Shown piece after piece: positions 33,878 through 46,185 of a DNA stretch of 64,000 nt. This stretch comes from Diplonema papillatum (taxonomy: Eukaryota; Euglenozoa; Diplonemea; Diplonemida; Diplonemidae), in assembly GCA_030068145.1 (NCBI GenBank), contig JAPJBO010000541.1, positions 89,852 through 153,851 on the forward strand, written 5' to 3'. The position numbers were made by a program, and so were the translations under genes. The notes beneath the pieces were generated by a model. It ran no database searches. It was given only the letters and a program-made list of their open reading frames with translations, and was not told where the DNA came from. Each line of letters opens with the position of its first letter. The stretch's first letter is position 1.

Positions 33878-36527
33878 AAGGCTGTCCACCCAAGAAAAAG
33901 GCCAGTGTTGTCTTGAATGCTTGGGAAGGTAACCATCCGGAGTCTAGCAGATAAGAAGACAATTCTTTTGAGCCCCCACCACGCGAAGCAAATGTCTCGA
34001 AGCAGGGTACCCGTATTCCGAACGGTACGGTGCCGTCACGGCTGACTTTTCATTGAAATTATTCCCATATCCAAACAGCAGTTTGTGAACTGTCCCATCT
34101 CTTTATCTTTGAACTTGCTATAAACGTCGCCGCGTCGGCTCCGTGGACCAGCTGGCTCAGTGGACACAGGTTCAACTCCTGCTCCGAGTACCTTTTCCCG
34201 ATTTGAGCACGGGCTGTTCCCGAAGGTGCTCTGACAGACAAGTAGTGGAGAAACTGCTCGTGCGGAATGGGTTTGCTTGGCCGTTTGCGTGATTCTGCGT
34301 GCAGGGCCGTCCCACTCGACGCAACGACACGTACCATAATAGTGTCCACGTCCTGCCTGGTAGCATGAGTTAATCGAACCTGGTGCATTTCACTGGATCG
34401 AACCCTCATGCATGATCATCCGTTTCTGAGTCTGAAAGACCTGGCGACAGCTGATGCGAGGACTAATCTTGCTCTCGAATTACCATAGAAACGTATCCAA
34501 TTCAATGCGATCTTAGAAACTCTTCTTTCCCATCCACCCAGTGAACAGCTACCAGCCTTTTTTGCCGGCAGCATACAATTCCAAGCGAAATCGAATTTGA
34601 GATCGAGTCTACTGTTTCCCCTTCCCGATGAAAGGTCTACAGGGATACACAAGAGAGAGCTTATGATAGTCAGATCAGTCAAAAGTGCGGACATTGTGCT
34701 TCGAACGATACTACTCCGCCGAGGCTTCCGTGGCCCCGTTCATATAGCAGGCTTCAACTTTCAAACTACCGCGATGGAATGTGCCAATTTCTTCTCGTCC
34801 TACCAGAAGAACTGCTGTCACCCATTCTTTTGCGGTCCCACTTTTTTCCTCTCGAAGAATCGTACATTCACCGCAGCTGCTCATTGTGATCGACGTCGCG
34901 AGTAGCCATGTGTTTGACCCGTGCGAAATGAGTTCCGTTTGAAACGTCACATTACGGTTCACGCGCTGACGCTTTTTTAGCCTCAACGCAGTCAGCTGCA
35001 GGGCGGAACGGGTCTGTACTCATGCAACTCCAGCATCAAACCTGAGAGAGAATCTGAGTGCACTACACTGGAGTAGGTTTGCGTGATCGCTGGTACTGTC
35101 GCGTGCCGATGTTGGGGCAATCAGCTTCCCACACAAACCCCATGGTTTTAAGGTTGGCGGGTGGGAAACGATCAACCGGCACGCACAAACAAAACGAAGC
35201 GCCTGTATTTTTTTAGTGACCGTATAAACGCACTTCTTTTTTTTTTTGCAATCGTGCAAACATCAACAACCAGTTTAACCCCTTACGGACGGAGGGAGAA
35301 GTAGGTTGTCTAGCGCGCAGAAAGCCTTCCGGGGAATCTATGGGTCAAACTCGGGAGTGTTACGACTCCAAAATGGGAAACCTGGTTCCCCTCAGAAAGG
35401 TTTCGGAACACGTCTCTTTTTACAGCAGCAAGCGTTGATCCTTTTGACGTGTCTTTACTCTGAAGGCCCAGTGTCCGAACTCCAGCTCGGGTTTTGGCTT
35501 TTTCAAAATAAATATATATTATGTCCCCCGTCCGCAAAAGGGTTAATGTGCTGCAGTTGGCTCTACGCTTGTAACGGACTGCTCTTCTCCTATTCTTCCC
35601 ACTGGGGCGCGCATCTGCAGCGACCACTGGGTATCCGCCATTTTCGGTCTTTCCATCCTGATCTCCTGTTGTTCCATTCTGCTTCCCTCCGTACACCCAT
35701 CAATCCGCCAAACTCCGACCGCTTGACTCGTCTATATGTTCCGTTGCCTTTTCCCTTTTTAGCGATACCCAGTGACTGCCTTCTCAAAGAGCATACTGCC
35801 GTCAGCTAAAAAGTAACTTGGTTTGACCTGAACGCGTACAGGTCAAATCACAGAAACAATCGTAAAAAGAATGTAGCAGATCACGACATGTAGTCTGCGT
35901 GTGATCAACGATACAACGACGGTCAACAAAAAAAGAAGAACGAAAAAGAAGGAGGTCGGCGCCGTAGTCGCGCACCAGGAATTCAAGTGTAAACGTCCTT
36001 CTCAGTATCAAGTAGCGGTTGACGAGCGGCGATCTTTGTGTTATTCCTTCAAACTGCCTCCTCGGGAACCCCTTAGCGCTAGAGCGTTGTGCTTTTCAAA
36101 AGAAAGGAACTCACAAGAAAGCACGAGTCCACTTTCACTCTTGCGAAACAGTTACTCGACAGCACATGAGTAGCAAGTTGCAAAACAACAACAAACCGAG
36201 TTTTGCAGGGAGGATGGTTCAACTTAGCGGCCTGCAGATGACTCCCACTAATGCAACACAGGTCTGGATAGCATCGCTCTTCCGATTTTACAGCACACAG
36301 CACCCCGAAACGCGCCGCGATGGTGACGCCGAGCCTGACTCTTCTCTGACTGTGCAGCTGGTTTGCTGGCTGTCTTCCAATTCAAGACACAGGCAAGCTT
36401 CTTAAGGGCCAGTTGTCCAATTACTGATGCTCAAGGGCCAGCTTTCTGAGGACCAGTCCGCTTTTCATTAAAGTCGGGTGTGACTATGTTCAGAACCGTG
36501 CTCACAACCAAGTCATTTATCTAACAG
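33878..36527. other. Long spacer with a tRNA-like fragment
   Basis: About 2.65 kb with no supported protein gene. It contains the A/B-box fragment at 34153-34179. Frames such as 35306-35809 have random composition and no motifs. Confidence 0.45.
34130..34196 (+). other. tRNA-like fragment with A and B boxes but no room for an anticodon arm
   Basis: TGGCTCAGTGG (34153-34163) matches the pol III A box. GGTTCAACTCC (34169-34179) matches the B box. A TTTT stretch follows at 34193. Only five bases separate the boxes, so a normal D-arm/anticodon-arm layout is impossible. It could be a deleted tRNA copy, a SINE head or chance. Confidence 0.3.
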
Positions 36528-37715
36528 ATCAAAAACAAACCGGTCGTCCGTCAGGATCGACATCAAATGCAGCAGGCGACGCATGCGCTGTTTCCTGGGG
36601 CCAACCGGAGTGACTTTGCTGACGAGGATGTCGTGCAGCCCATGGATGTACCGCCTGCGTTGCGCAAGAGCTGCACGAGCACGCAAGTGCACGCGGTTCA
36701 GGTCGTGGACAAGGTGAGCAGCCGAGGCACACGGCAGCGGAGGGTGCTGTATGTGTCGAGCAACCAGAACCCTTGGGCTGTGTTTCTGACGGACCTAGAG
36801 GTCAAGGACTCAAAGGGTGCTTTCGTCCGCCGGGTATTCAAAATCACTGACATCAAAGAAGCTGTCGTTTGCAAAGATGTAGAGCGCAACATGGACCAAT
36901 TCATGCTAGTCATGCACGAGGCTACCCACGAGCCTGCTTTGGTCTGGACAGAGACAAACGACTCGCTTAACCAACGCAGCAGCAACGGTAAAAGGCAAGT
37001 TCTCCGCTCCATCAATTACATGAAAGTTCTTATCACCGGAACCAAACTGCCGGTGTGGGATCTCCAACACACCATGGGCAGGTCGCTCTACCCTGACTAC
37101 AAGACGCTGATGACCAAAACGAAGTACTACAGAACCCCGTCTGAAAAATTTGAAGAATACAAACGGCTTGGCCCGCAGAAGCTGTACGAAAAGCTGCCTG
37201 CAGCACAGAGAGAGGAACCGTTGCTGATCGAGTTCGGCCGGCTGCCGAGTGAGCCGTCGCCAAACGAACAGCCACCAAGCACGTCAGAAAGCCCTGATTT
37301 CGACCGTCTGGACGCCGGGCCGAAACTACCAGTCTTAATGGCCGGCAGAAATTTCGCCGTGCCTTCACCGATTGTGCAGCGCAGCTCGTGGAAAATGCCT
37401 GTCCGGCGCAAGGTAGCCGCCCCGAGGCCGGTGCCACCTGTGGCCGTCCCCCATGCCCACACCATTCCGATTCAAAAAGTGCGGCACGTGATGCGGCACA
37501 GAGGACAGCCACCACGGGCCATCTACCCAGCGAGGGGTCCGGCACCGGATACCCGCAGTGTAGCGGTAGAAGCGGCGGTTGGCCTTGATGAAGGCAGGCG
37601 TATCGACACTTCTCTTGACGAACTGCCCTTCGAAGATGCTCGCAGTACTTTCGTCAATGATCGTTGGCGGCTCACTCACCAAGCTTACGATACGCGGAAC
37701 TACGAGTTTGGGTGA
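36528..37715 (+). CDS. PH-like-domain protein of unknown function, upstream exon likely
   Basis: The main frame has an ATG at 36567 (382 residues), but the same frame is open back to an acceptor (ATCTAACAG) at 36527, so a 5' exon may exist. Residues about 58-165 form alternating strands and a final helix (RRVLYVSSNQNPWAVFL, RRVFKITDIKEAVV, QFMLVMHEATHEPALVWTE, then the helix RQVLRSINYMKVLITG). The pattern fits a PH-like fold that binds lipid or protein. The second half is basic and Pro-rich (RRKVAAPRPVPPVAVPHAH), then ends with an acidic and an aromatic tail. No family is named. Presence of a fold is inferred from pattern alone. Confidence 0.6.
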   Translation: MKNKPVVRQDRHQMQQATHALFPGANRSDFADEDVVQPMDVPPALRKSCTSTQVHAVQVVDKVSSRGTRQRRVLYVSSNQNPWAVFLTDLEVKDSKGAFVRRVFKITDIKEAVVCKDVERNMDQFMLVMHEATHEPALVWTETNDSLNQRSSNGKRQVLRSINYMKVLITGTKLPVWDLQHTMGRSLYPDYKTLMTKTKYYRTPSEKFEEYKRLGPQKLYEKLPAAQREEPLLIEFGRLPSEPSPNEQPPSTSESPDFDRLDAGPKLPVLMAGRNFAVPSPIVQRSSWKMPVRRKVAAPRPVPPVAVPHAHTIPIQKVRHVMRHRGQPPRAIYPARGPAPDTRSVAVEAAVGLDEGRRIDTSLDELPFEDARSTFVNDRWRLTHQAYDTRNYEFG

Positions 37716-38796
37716 TTTTCCTACGAGTCGCGTAAAACCACAAAGCAATTCCTAGGGGAACGTGTCAGTTAGACTCTGGTGGACAATGTCCGGCATGAGG
37801 AGGGGCCTTATTTCTTATGGTTGACCATGCATATGTCAGCCGCCGGGATAAGAATACACGCTAAAAAGGGGGGCGTCGGCCACCGTATCTGACAGGACAA
37901 AGGTGTAGCCTGAGGGCCTCGGGTCAGGCAGGTCGATGCTGAGCTCTCTCACGTCACGTCCCATTCTTACCCGAAAGCAAGGGGTAGACGCAGTTGCGCC
38001 TGCACCCGAAAGGGTCGGTTGGGTATATTATAAGTTTGCCACTGTCCGTCAAAACATGAAGGGGTGGGGGGTCTCTGCAATACCAGCAACTGTCCAAAGT
38101 CTTTCTGACACTGGCCTGAACGGCAATCGAAAAAAAGTGAGAAACGACATCCGATTAAAATTAACTTCAACGCCAGAAGTGGCCCCGCTTCGACGAGTTC
38201 TAGCCTGAAAATGTTGGGCTTGGTGCAAGTTAATTGGCAAAAAAGTTGTTCGGCAATCTCGGCGAGCTGAACATAAGTTCAGACGGGAAAGATAGACAGC
38301 ACGCAAGAATTTGTATGACAAGCAACCACGCACACTGCATGTACAACACTACCAGTTCCGTTTCGCTTTTGTCTGTTACACATGGTCTTGAGCTTGAGCG
38401 AATAGTGTCAGGGGATTTGTGATTGGCATAGTTGGCTAGAACAATTCAGCTTGGTCTCCGTGAAGAGCAGACATACCCTCGCACCTGGATAGCTGCTGCC
38501 GGGTAGCTAGCCAGTCCTGGGAGTTACAGGTGAGAGGCCACCTGTTGCGTCTCATGGAAAGAACTGGTGCCTGAGCCAGGTATCTTTGGCTAGCTGATTT
38601 GGCTAGCTGGCTGGCTTGGCTAGCTAGCCAACCCAGCAGCCAGTGAGCTGCTCCGGATTAAAACCCCCTAGTTTCGCTTGGTTGACCCAGCTTTCTATGC
38701 AGTTCAAGGACAAGTCCACCTGTTGCCTGTACAGGCTTGTACATTACAGACTCCTGCACCACGAGCCAGGCTGGGTCGAGGGTGTGACAACGTCAT
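37716..38796. other. Spacer with GCTAGC-rich repeats
   Basis: No gene recognised. From about 38500 to 38640, GGCTAGCT/TAGCTAGCC words recur, and a 7-bp-arm inverted repeat (ACAGGTG...CACCTGT) lies near 38527. Confidence 0.5.
38500..38642. repeat. GGCTAGCT short-word cluster
   Basis: The words TAGCTAGCC, GGCTAGCTG and TGGCTAGCTAGCC occur repeatedly within 140 bases, giving many overlapping palindromes. It looks like a degenerate microsatellite. Confidence 0.55.
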
Positions 38797-41494
38797 ATGC
38801 GTATAAATGTTTGCTTGCCGAACGAACTCTATCATTCGTCCCACGTCTTCGAAATCGCACCAAAGGCGACAGCCGGCGACAGCTGCAAGGCCATCGCGGA
38901 AAAGCTGGGAATAAAGGCAAGTACATTCACGTTGCGGCGGCAGGGCAGTACATCGCTATACGATAGCGAGAGCACCGCACTTGTAGGAGGCCTGTGCGAA
39001 AGTGGTCGATTCGCAGAACGTTTCTTGTTGGAAAAAGCACCGAAGGCACCGCGTCTCGAGTGGAAGAGACGGCAGACGGTGGAGAAGACCGTACAAAGGG
39101 GGTTGTTTGCAGGTTTGACCAGGGCAGCGGATCCGGAGGCGCTCTTGGGTGGTCATCTTGAGCACGACTTGGAGGAGTGTGATGAACGGTCGGGTGCAAC
39201 GCTTCTCCACAGGGCTTGTTGGGTTGGGAATGCGAAGGCAGTCGAGTTCCTGGTGCTGCAAGCGACAGCCGATATGCACAAAGTGGACCTGAAAGGCTGG
39301 ACGCCTTTAGTCTCAGCTGCTGCTGCCGGGCACATCGAAATCGCGGAGTTCCTCGCCTCGTGCAATGCACCGGCGATACGGCCTGTAGGGCCTGACCGGG
39401 CCCGCCCGACGTTCGCTCACGCGATTGTGCAGTGTAGATCAGGTATTTTGTTGATGTTGTGACTCGGATGTGTGTACGCAGTTTTCTCTGGAAACGGCAT
39501 CGATCCGCCGGTCGCCGGTTGCAGTAAAGTAGACCGGCTTAAACCTGCAGCCAACGCCAACAGCACGTCGTGGTCTTGCAAAGTGATATTTGCCACAGAT
39601 CTTCTCGCATTGCAATTCAAACTCTCAGTGTCTTTCAGCAAGAGCGAGAACACTCTGCCCCCCCCTTTAACTCTCAAGTGAGGTGATTCACTGAGGCAGA
39701 CACTTCAATCACCAAACGCTTACAGAACAGCTGACAGCTAAACGCAAGTCTGATTTGCTATCGAGCATCCTTTTGGCCAGCAGCGACCCAATTGCTGTGG
39801 TCACCGCACGTGACGTCAGTCACGGGAAAACTGCTCTAGACTATGCTGTAGAGGCCGGCGACTTGGCCTTGACGCTCATACTGTTGGACGTTCTTCTGCC
39901 AGGCAGTTCGGACCAATCAATCGAAAGCACGTGCACGTCTGAATGCAGCACGCGAGATATCGTGAGTTGCATTGCCTTCGCTGATACCGAGACTGGCATG
40001 TCACAAACAATCACAACCAGTGAGCACGGAAGTTACTCTTCATACGAAGTTTCAGTGTGTAAAAATGAGGCATCAACCTGTCCAACTAAAGCTTCTGCGC
40101 GTTGGATCAATGAAGCTTCCGGGAGTTGCAGAAACGAAGTTGTAGAACGTTCTTCAAATCCGCTTGCGCCCCCTCGTGGCGCGGTACTCGACAAGGCAGT
40201 GGCCGTTCGTCGCGGCCGATGCGTGAACGAGAGGGACCCCGCCGTTGTGCGTACACTTCAGGAAGCTACGAGAACCGCTTGCTTCGCAAAGCAAACCGCA
40301 GTGCTCGAATTGCTCGTGCAGAGGGGTGCCGGATTGCCTGTTGGCGCCCAGAACGGGCTCAGGGGCATGCTGCTCGCCAATGGGGCAGGAACAAGTGAAC
40401 GGTCCCTCCTATCTGTTTTCTTGACCTGCGCGTCCGAGAAACAGCTTCGGGAGACTCTTCACGACGCTATCGTAGATGATTGCTTGAGCGTCGTGTGCCA
40501 CATGGCAAAAGCCATGTCTAAAAAAAAGTGGCAGCACTACTTACTGAATGGGGGGACCACAGGGGTCCGCAATTCTTTTACCGGCAGCAAGCAGTCGGTA
40601 ACCCCGCTTACACTAGCGATTCTACATAGCAGGCGAAGTATTGTGCAAGCGTTCCTCGCGATGCCAGAGGTCGATGTCAATCTTGGGGAGACAGCGGCAA
40701 TTCATTATGCAATAACGAAGAGAGATTTCTCAGTCCTTACTGATCTACTGAACTGTGATCGGATCGACGCCGAGTCCGTTGATTCCGAGCAATGCACACC
40801 ACTGTTGCGCGCAGTCAAAATTGGATGGACGGCTGGGGTCAGTGTTTTGTTAGGCAACCGACATGTCGCCCGCAGCGCAGCCGCAGTCAATGCGGAAGGC
40901 GACTCTGTGCTGCACCATTCCTTGCGCCTTGGTAAGCGGGAAATTGCATCAATCCTCCTGCGCTCGCCTCAGCTGATAGCGGACGAAGTGGCATACTACA
41001 ATCTTCTCACATCCGGAACGCGGAGTGGGGAAACACCGCTGATGTTAGCTTGTCGTCTTGGTGACCTTGCCCTCGTAAAAGTTATCATTGCGTACTGCGT
41101 CGAGACGTGCGTGGATTTAGCGCAGACGAATGATTCGGGTTGGACTGCTCTGCACTACGCTGTTCTCCAGAATAGCTCTGCAATCACGCGCGAGCTGCTG
41201 GAATCGTGCAGCTTCAAACAGGGGTGCTCGGCCCTCGCACTCAGGATGCGATCCGACAGCGACGATGCTGATTTGAACGCGTTTGTTGCAGAGTTACGAG
41301 AAATGGTGGCGAGCGGCGAATCCGACGACACGGATGTTGTCCACTTTGCCCTTCGCAGCGGCCGCATGCGATTGGCGCAGATTATTGCTTATTCAGTGTC
41401 TGCCGAAACACGCGATGAAGTATCTGAGAAGACCACGCCATTATTGCCGTCTTTACAGCCGCATTCCCAACTCCCCTCGCTCAGGTGCATCTGA
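38797..41494 (+). CDS. Two-exon ankyrin-repeat protein with beta-grasp-like N-terminus
   Basis: Exon 1 (38797-39442, ends phase 1 at CAG/GTATTT) and exon 2 (39738-41494, after CTGACAG) join exactly in frame, giving 800 residues; the intron is 295 nt. Residues 1-85 resemble a ubiquitin/RA-like beta-grasp domain (strand-strand-helix SCKAIAEKLGIKAS). Ankyrin repeats follow: GATLLHRACWVGNAKAVEFLV and GWTPLVSAAAAGHIEIAEFL, then further ones across exon 2 such as TPLTLAILHSRRSIVQAFL, TPLMLACRLGDLALVKVII and GWTALHYAVLQNSSAITRELL. A Cys/Ser/Thr-rich linker sits near residues 265-340. It is probably a protein-interaction scaffold, possibly Ras-linked if the N-terminus is RA; function is otherwise unknown. 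A donor-like CAG/GTGCAT near 41485 allows an alternative end. Confidence 0.85.
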
Positions 41495-42947
41495 GAGCAA
41501 CACGACACGGAAACAGGATCCTGGAAGAATCTTCATCAATCACGCTGAAAACTACCCAGTTGAGTGCTTCCCGTGACTGCAGCCTAAACGTGCCTCACCT
41601 GTCGAGTCGTACCTGAAGGGTACACAGATGGGACCATCTCGTCTATTGTCCTCCCACTCCCCGCCTGGCTGGTTTCTAACAACACCGTGCATCAATTCAA
41701 GTGTTCAAAAGTATTTCATTCACCCACTCGAGTAATGTTACCCACAGCTTACAACGTCCACATCACGGCTTAGGTGTCACTTTTTAGTCTGAAGTAAACC
41801 ACAGACTGGCGAGCACAAGGTAGGTAGAAATTACAGGAAGTGTCGATCTATATGAGTGTCCAGTGCACGTCTGCAACGGGTCCGCGGGGCTTCGTGTAGA
41901 ACTGCCAACGCTGTTGATGCAGTTAAGAAAACGTTGGGCCTCCGCATTTTTTGACTGAAAAGTGACACTTGGTCCGTACAACTTCTAAAGCACCCATTCC
42001 GCGAAATAAATGTCACACGAGTTTCCGTCTGAATGGCAGCCCGTTCTGGGTGTCTTGGTGATTCCGGGGATTCTCTCGTACCTACCCCCCGTGCATAACA
42101 TGGATGAATAATTCGGGTTTTGGCGGTATCCATCTTAATCAAGGGGATCTTAAACATGGGGGCACTGTTGACTACAGTGTAGTCGCCTTACACGGGAGTA
42201 CCTCACCCCCGTGTTTAAGATGGATTGACATTCTCACCCGTTATCCATCTTAATCAAGGGGGTTTGGCTATCCATCTTATGCACGGGGGTGATCGTACTA
42301 ATACCAGTTGTAAAGAGGAAAGCACGCTGGGCGTTTTTGGGAGGAGATTAGCCCAACGATCCTTCTCTCACAAATAGAATATTCGGAAACATCTGTGGTC
42401 AATGCATTTAATCGTGTCCTCAATATCTCCGAACCGACCATTTCCGGGCCTACGTGGCAAAACCGGCGATAGTCAACGACAATTGTCTTTTGTGGCACAT
42501 TTTCGTGGAATGGTTGATATCAGATATCTACCGGTGGGTAACCTCGAATTTGTCCTTGCTCTTCCACTCTACTGCGTTTCGGCCCTCTATGAATGTGTGC
42601 ATGTGCGTCATCCCTGATTACCAGCAACACAAAACTACTCATCCTTCCCTGGAATTATTGTCCTGCGTTCTGCGATCGCGCCAACTGCCTGTGTTTCTTG
42701 CCTCACTTCGCCCTTCTGTCAGTGAAACAGGACCCTTGCATTGGAGGTTGCAGTGTCGCAACCCCGTCCTGCAACCGTCTTACCGCGTGCTCAGGACAAC
42801 AATATGCCACACCTTGATCATTTTTGCCGTAGGCTCGTGTGTGTGTGATCTTGCTCCGTATAGCAGGGGTTCCGCCGGCTCTTCACCAGATTTCCACCTA
42901 GCTACTGCTGCTTAAAAGGGAACTGTTCGAAGAAAAAGGAAAGAACT
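41495..42947. other. Spacer containing the foldback element
   Basis: No gene recognised. It carries the inverted-repeat element at 42082-42292. Frames between 42.4 and 42.9 kb lack motifs. Confidence 0.5.
42082..42292. mobile_element. MITE-like foldback element with terminal inverted repeats
   Basis: The left end ACCCCCCGTGCATAACATGG (from 42084) and the right end ATCCATCTTATGCACGGGGG (from 42270) are inverted copies, with one mismatch and one indel. Inside, the same motif recurs in both orientations (near 42120, 42145, 42205 and 42240), around a small hairpin GACTACAGTGTAGTC near 42171. TCGTAC occurs just outside both ends (42076-42081 and 42293-42298), consistent with a 6-bp target duplication. 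It has no coding capacity, so it is a non-autonomous element; the family is unknown. Confidence 0.7.
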
Positions 42948-44735
42948 ATGGACGGAGAGGTTGAGGCTGAAGACTGCATCATCATCAACATCAAAGACAC
43001 AAACGGCAAGTCGTACGATGTCGTCATCAACAAGAATGGCGACGTCGAAGAAATGAAATACAGCATCGAAGAGCAGCACGAGATCCCAAAGGACGACCAG
43101 CGGCTCATTTACCGCGGACGGATTCTGCATGATTATTTAACAATCTTGGAGCTCGGCATTGAAGAAGGTCATTGCGTACGGTTGGTGAGAGGGAAAGGGA
43201 AGAAAGCAGAGCAAGCTACCGCCGTGCCTGTCACGCGCGATGAAAGCCGAATCAACGTGGGCGGGATGTCAATGGACGCGAACATGATGCGAAGTTTTGC
43301 GAATAGCCCGTTCCTTGATTTCTTCGAGCAGAATCCGGACTTGATTAGGCAACAAATGTTTGCCAGCATGCCGGGGCTCCAAGACACAGCGAACATGGAC
43401 CCTGCCGTTTCAGCGGCGCTCAACAATCCAGACACCGTGAAGAGCATGATTCGTATGATGCGGAACCCGTCTCTTCTCGAAGACATGTCTCGCAGTGCTG
43501 ATCACCAAATGACTCAACTGAGCAATACTCCAGGCGGTAACCGCATGTTGGAACGCGTGATGCACGCCATGCAGCCAACTGGCTCCCCATTTGGTCGGTC
43601 TGCGCCAACGCCTTCGACCCCAGCACCTCCGCCCAACGTCCCGCTGCCTAATCCGTGGGTTACTGGACAACAACCTACAGGCAATCTTACCATTCCGGCA
43701 GCAGCCGCTGCCCCCTCGCCTGTTGTGGAAGACGATCAACCGTTTCCGCGATCTACTTCAGGTCCTGCGTCCGACTCAGATGACTTCACGTTCCAGGTAT
43801 GCACACTCACTCGAGCCTGTCCTTGCTTGTATGAGATTGTTGCGGCAGGGAGATTTGCTGAAAACGAAGGGCAAATTCCGATTTCCCCGAAATTGCAGGT
43901 GGGCACTTTCGAGCCCCTCGGTTGTGTGCAATTACGGTGCTCGATCGAGGTCGGACACTCGCACTAGGGACTTCGATGACGTGTCGTTGTATACAAGGTC
44001 CGACGCACTGCTCACTCAACTACTTTACCAGTCCAGTTGAGCAACGCTGCTAGAAACACAAAAGACGTCCTCTGTTCAAAACGGACTCGGCTCGCTGGTA
44101 ACTAGAATGAACCTCGGCCTAAAGCCCGTGTGCAAGGAAAGAGCGAGAGGTATAGTTCGGGGCGCGCGTACTAAAAAAAACACCTGCCAACCCGGATGGC
44201 CCAAATAAATTTTTTTGTATAAGCATCTGCTTTGTAGGAAATGCTTGAGGAGACTGCCAGTTGCGATAGATCAAAAGAGGTAAATGCGCTGTAGCCCACA
44301 CGCAACACAGGTAAAGCTGGGTTTAGTGGTGGGAGTACACATTCAACAAATTAATTAAATTGGAGATTGGTCGGCTCGTCGAGAATAACAAGTGCGGGGC
44401 TGGTTTTGTATTGCGGCTGCACAACTATTGCCATAACATGCCGCACGCTCTGAAAAGTTGCAAAGCACCAAACTGCTCGTCCCTCGGGATCGACGACGGG
44501 GTAGACAAACATTGCCATCTTGTGTAACCTCTCAGAGGACGAGGAAATTTATGTTCACAGTTCACAATATATGCTCACAACCTAAGCTCCAACACAGTGC
44601 CAGTTCCTGATGGAACGCGGGTTCGCAAATAAGGCGGCGGTTCTCGAAGCTTTGCGTGCCTGCAATGGAGACATCGACGAAGCGGAGACCCTACTCCTCG
44701 AAGGCGGACACACCCCGCAGAACACAGGCAGTTGA
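42948..44735 (+). CDS. Ubiquilin/DSK2-type shuttle protein
   Basis: Exon 1 (42948-43796) and exon 2 (44598-44735) join in phase 0 across an 801-nt GT-AG intron, for 328 residues. Residues about 7-80 form a ubiquitin-like domain (DDQRLIYRGRILHDYLTI). Residues about 105-205 hold an STI1-type Met-rich region (NPDLIRQQMFASMPGLQD, MIRMMRNPSLLEDMSR). A Pro-rich linker follows. The last exon encodes a UBA domain (FLMERGFANKAAVLEALRAC). Such proteins carry ubiquitinated clients to the proteasome: the UBL binds the proteasome and the UBA binds ubiquitin. It is shorter than animal ubiquilins and has one clear STI1 block, so it is closer to a minimal DSK2 layout. The frame stays open past the donor to 43967, but that part lacks a UBA. 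Confidence 0.92.
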
Positions 44736-45741
44736 GAAGGTCAACCCTTGGCTCAATACCTGAGATTGTGTTCGTGTGTGCAGCATGATGAAATACTCAC
44801 GCCATGATGGGTTCCTTCTAGCCCCCTACCGCAAGAAATTGTCTAATCTCTTGTCAGCTGCAGGTGAATCATCATCCACACCCCGTAAAACCTCTAAACA
44901 GGGCATACATGTGCCTGAGCACCGAAAGGACGGAACTTCTTTGATCTGGATGGTGCAAGTCGCGGCCATGCTAAGAGAAAGCCCGGGCGAGTTTCGACGG
45001 AAACTCACTTTCTTGCCACATCTTTGGTTTACTCCAGTAGCATATTCCTGAGCACTAGCTGTCCGACAACTAGGAGGGAAACTAAGCACATTAACATCTA
45101 GCCTAGCATGTGGGGACCGAAGGATAGCACTCTTGCTTGCTTCTTTGTTTTGCCGCAGAAGTATTTTGAACGAGCCCTCTTGTGGTTGCGAGATTTGGTT
45201 AAGGAGTCTTTCTTTCTCTTTGACGTATACTACAGTGTTTCGAGAAGAAAGTTTACCCAGAAGGTGGGCTCACCCATACTTTCCGCCAGAACTTTTTACC
45301 CGGGTTTTCTTGCCGGTCACCTCAGTAGGCACTAGAATTCGCACTGCATGCTCCGAAAACATAAAAACCGCGAGAAGGCAATACTACGCGCCAATAAATG
45401 GAACCATCCAAGCAAAAACAGCTTTCGTGAGATGTTGCAGCCGCTTCCGACTGCGCTCTCAGAGCTCAGTACACGGGCTTCTACGGCACCCAAAACAAGG
45501 ACGACTTTCTGACACGACGTATTTTCAGTCCCGCCTTCAACAACCAGGGAAACAACCAGAAAAGCCGGTGGAGAAAGAAACGATCTTGGTCGAGGTGCCC
45601 CTGGATTTAATGTCTCTGAGACCCTTTGTCTGGAACCCTTGTCTGACGTAAGAGCTTCTGGCCACCACTTTGAAAGCTTTTCGGGTGGAAGAGTTTGCAC
45701 GTAAACAACAGGACCAGAACATACACGCACACACATCAATA
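44736..45741. other. Spacer, no gene recognised
   Basis: About 1 kb between ubiquilin and the PTRHD1-like gene. Frames on both strands look random. Confidence 0.5.
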
Positions 45742-46185
45742 ATGGGTGACGCACTCGTGCAGTACGTGGTCATCCGCGAGGATTTGGCAAAGGCTCAAGG
45801 GTGGTCCGTGGGTGCAGTGATCGCCCAGGGTTGCCACGCAGCGACCGCAGCTGTCTGGGAGAACCGAGAAGACCCGCTCACCCAGGAGTACCTGCACCCT
45901 GACCACATCGATCGGATGCACAAAGTGGTGCTCAAGATCAAGAACGAAACCGCCCTCCTGAAACTTTCGCAGCAGCTGTCCTCAGTGGCGGTGGCCCACA
46001 AGCTGTGGCTCGAATTGCCTGAAAAGACCCCGACCGCGCTCGCAACCAAGCCGGTTGTCAAGGACGATGTGGCGCACCACTTCAAAAAGGTCCAACTCTA
46101 CCGCGACCTCGTTGCATCGTCCCGGGTGCATGCACCAGCCTCGGAAACCACAGGCATAGAACCAAGTCCAGAGTCAGCAACGTGA
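45742..46185 (+). CDS. PTRHD1: PTRHD1-like peptidyl-tRNA hydrolase 2-family protein
   Basis: A single exon of 147 codons. The fold family is visible from VQYVVIREDLAKAQGWSVG, AVIAQGCHAATAAVWENR and HKVVLKIKNETALLKLSQQL. The family's C-terminal TKP followed by Lys/Asp and a final helix corresponds to LATKPVVKDDVAHHFKKVQLY. Classic PTH2 cleaves peptidyl-tRNA. PTRHD1 members carry the fold but differ at the N-terminal Lys/Gly positions, and their activity is less certain. The opening here (short N-terminus, Arg-Glu-Asp-Leu after the first strand, QGCHAA instead of QCAHA) fits PTRHD1 better than PTH2. The Thr/Ser/Pro-rich last 17 residues look disordered. Confidence 0.9.
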   Translation: MGDALVQYVVIREDLAKAQGWSVGAVIAQGCHAATAAVWENREDPLTQEYLHPDHIDRMHKVVLKIKNETALLKLSQQLSSVAVAHKLWLELPEKTPTALATKPVVKDDVAHHFKKVQLYRDLVASSRVHAPASETTGIEPSPESAT

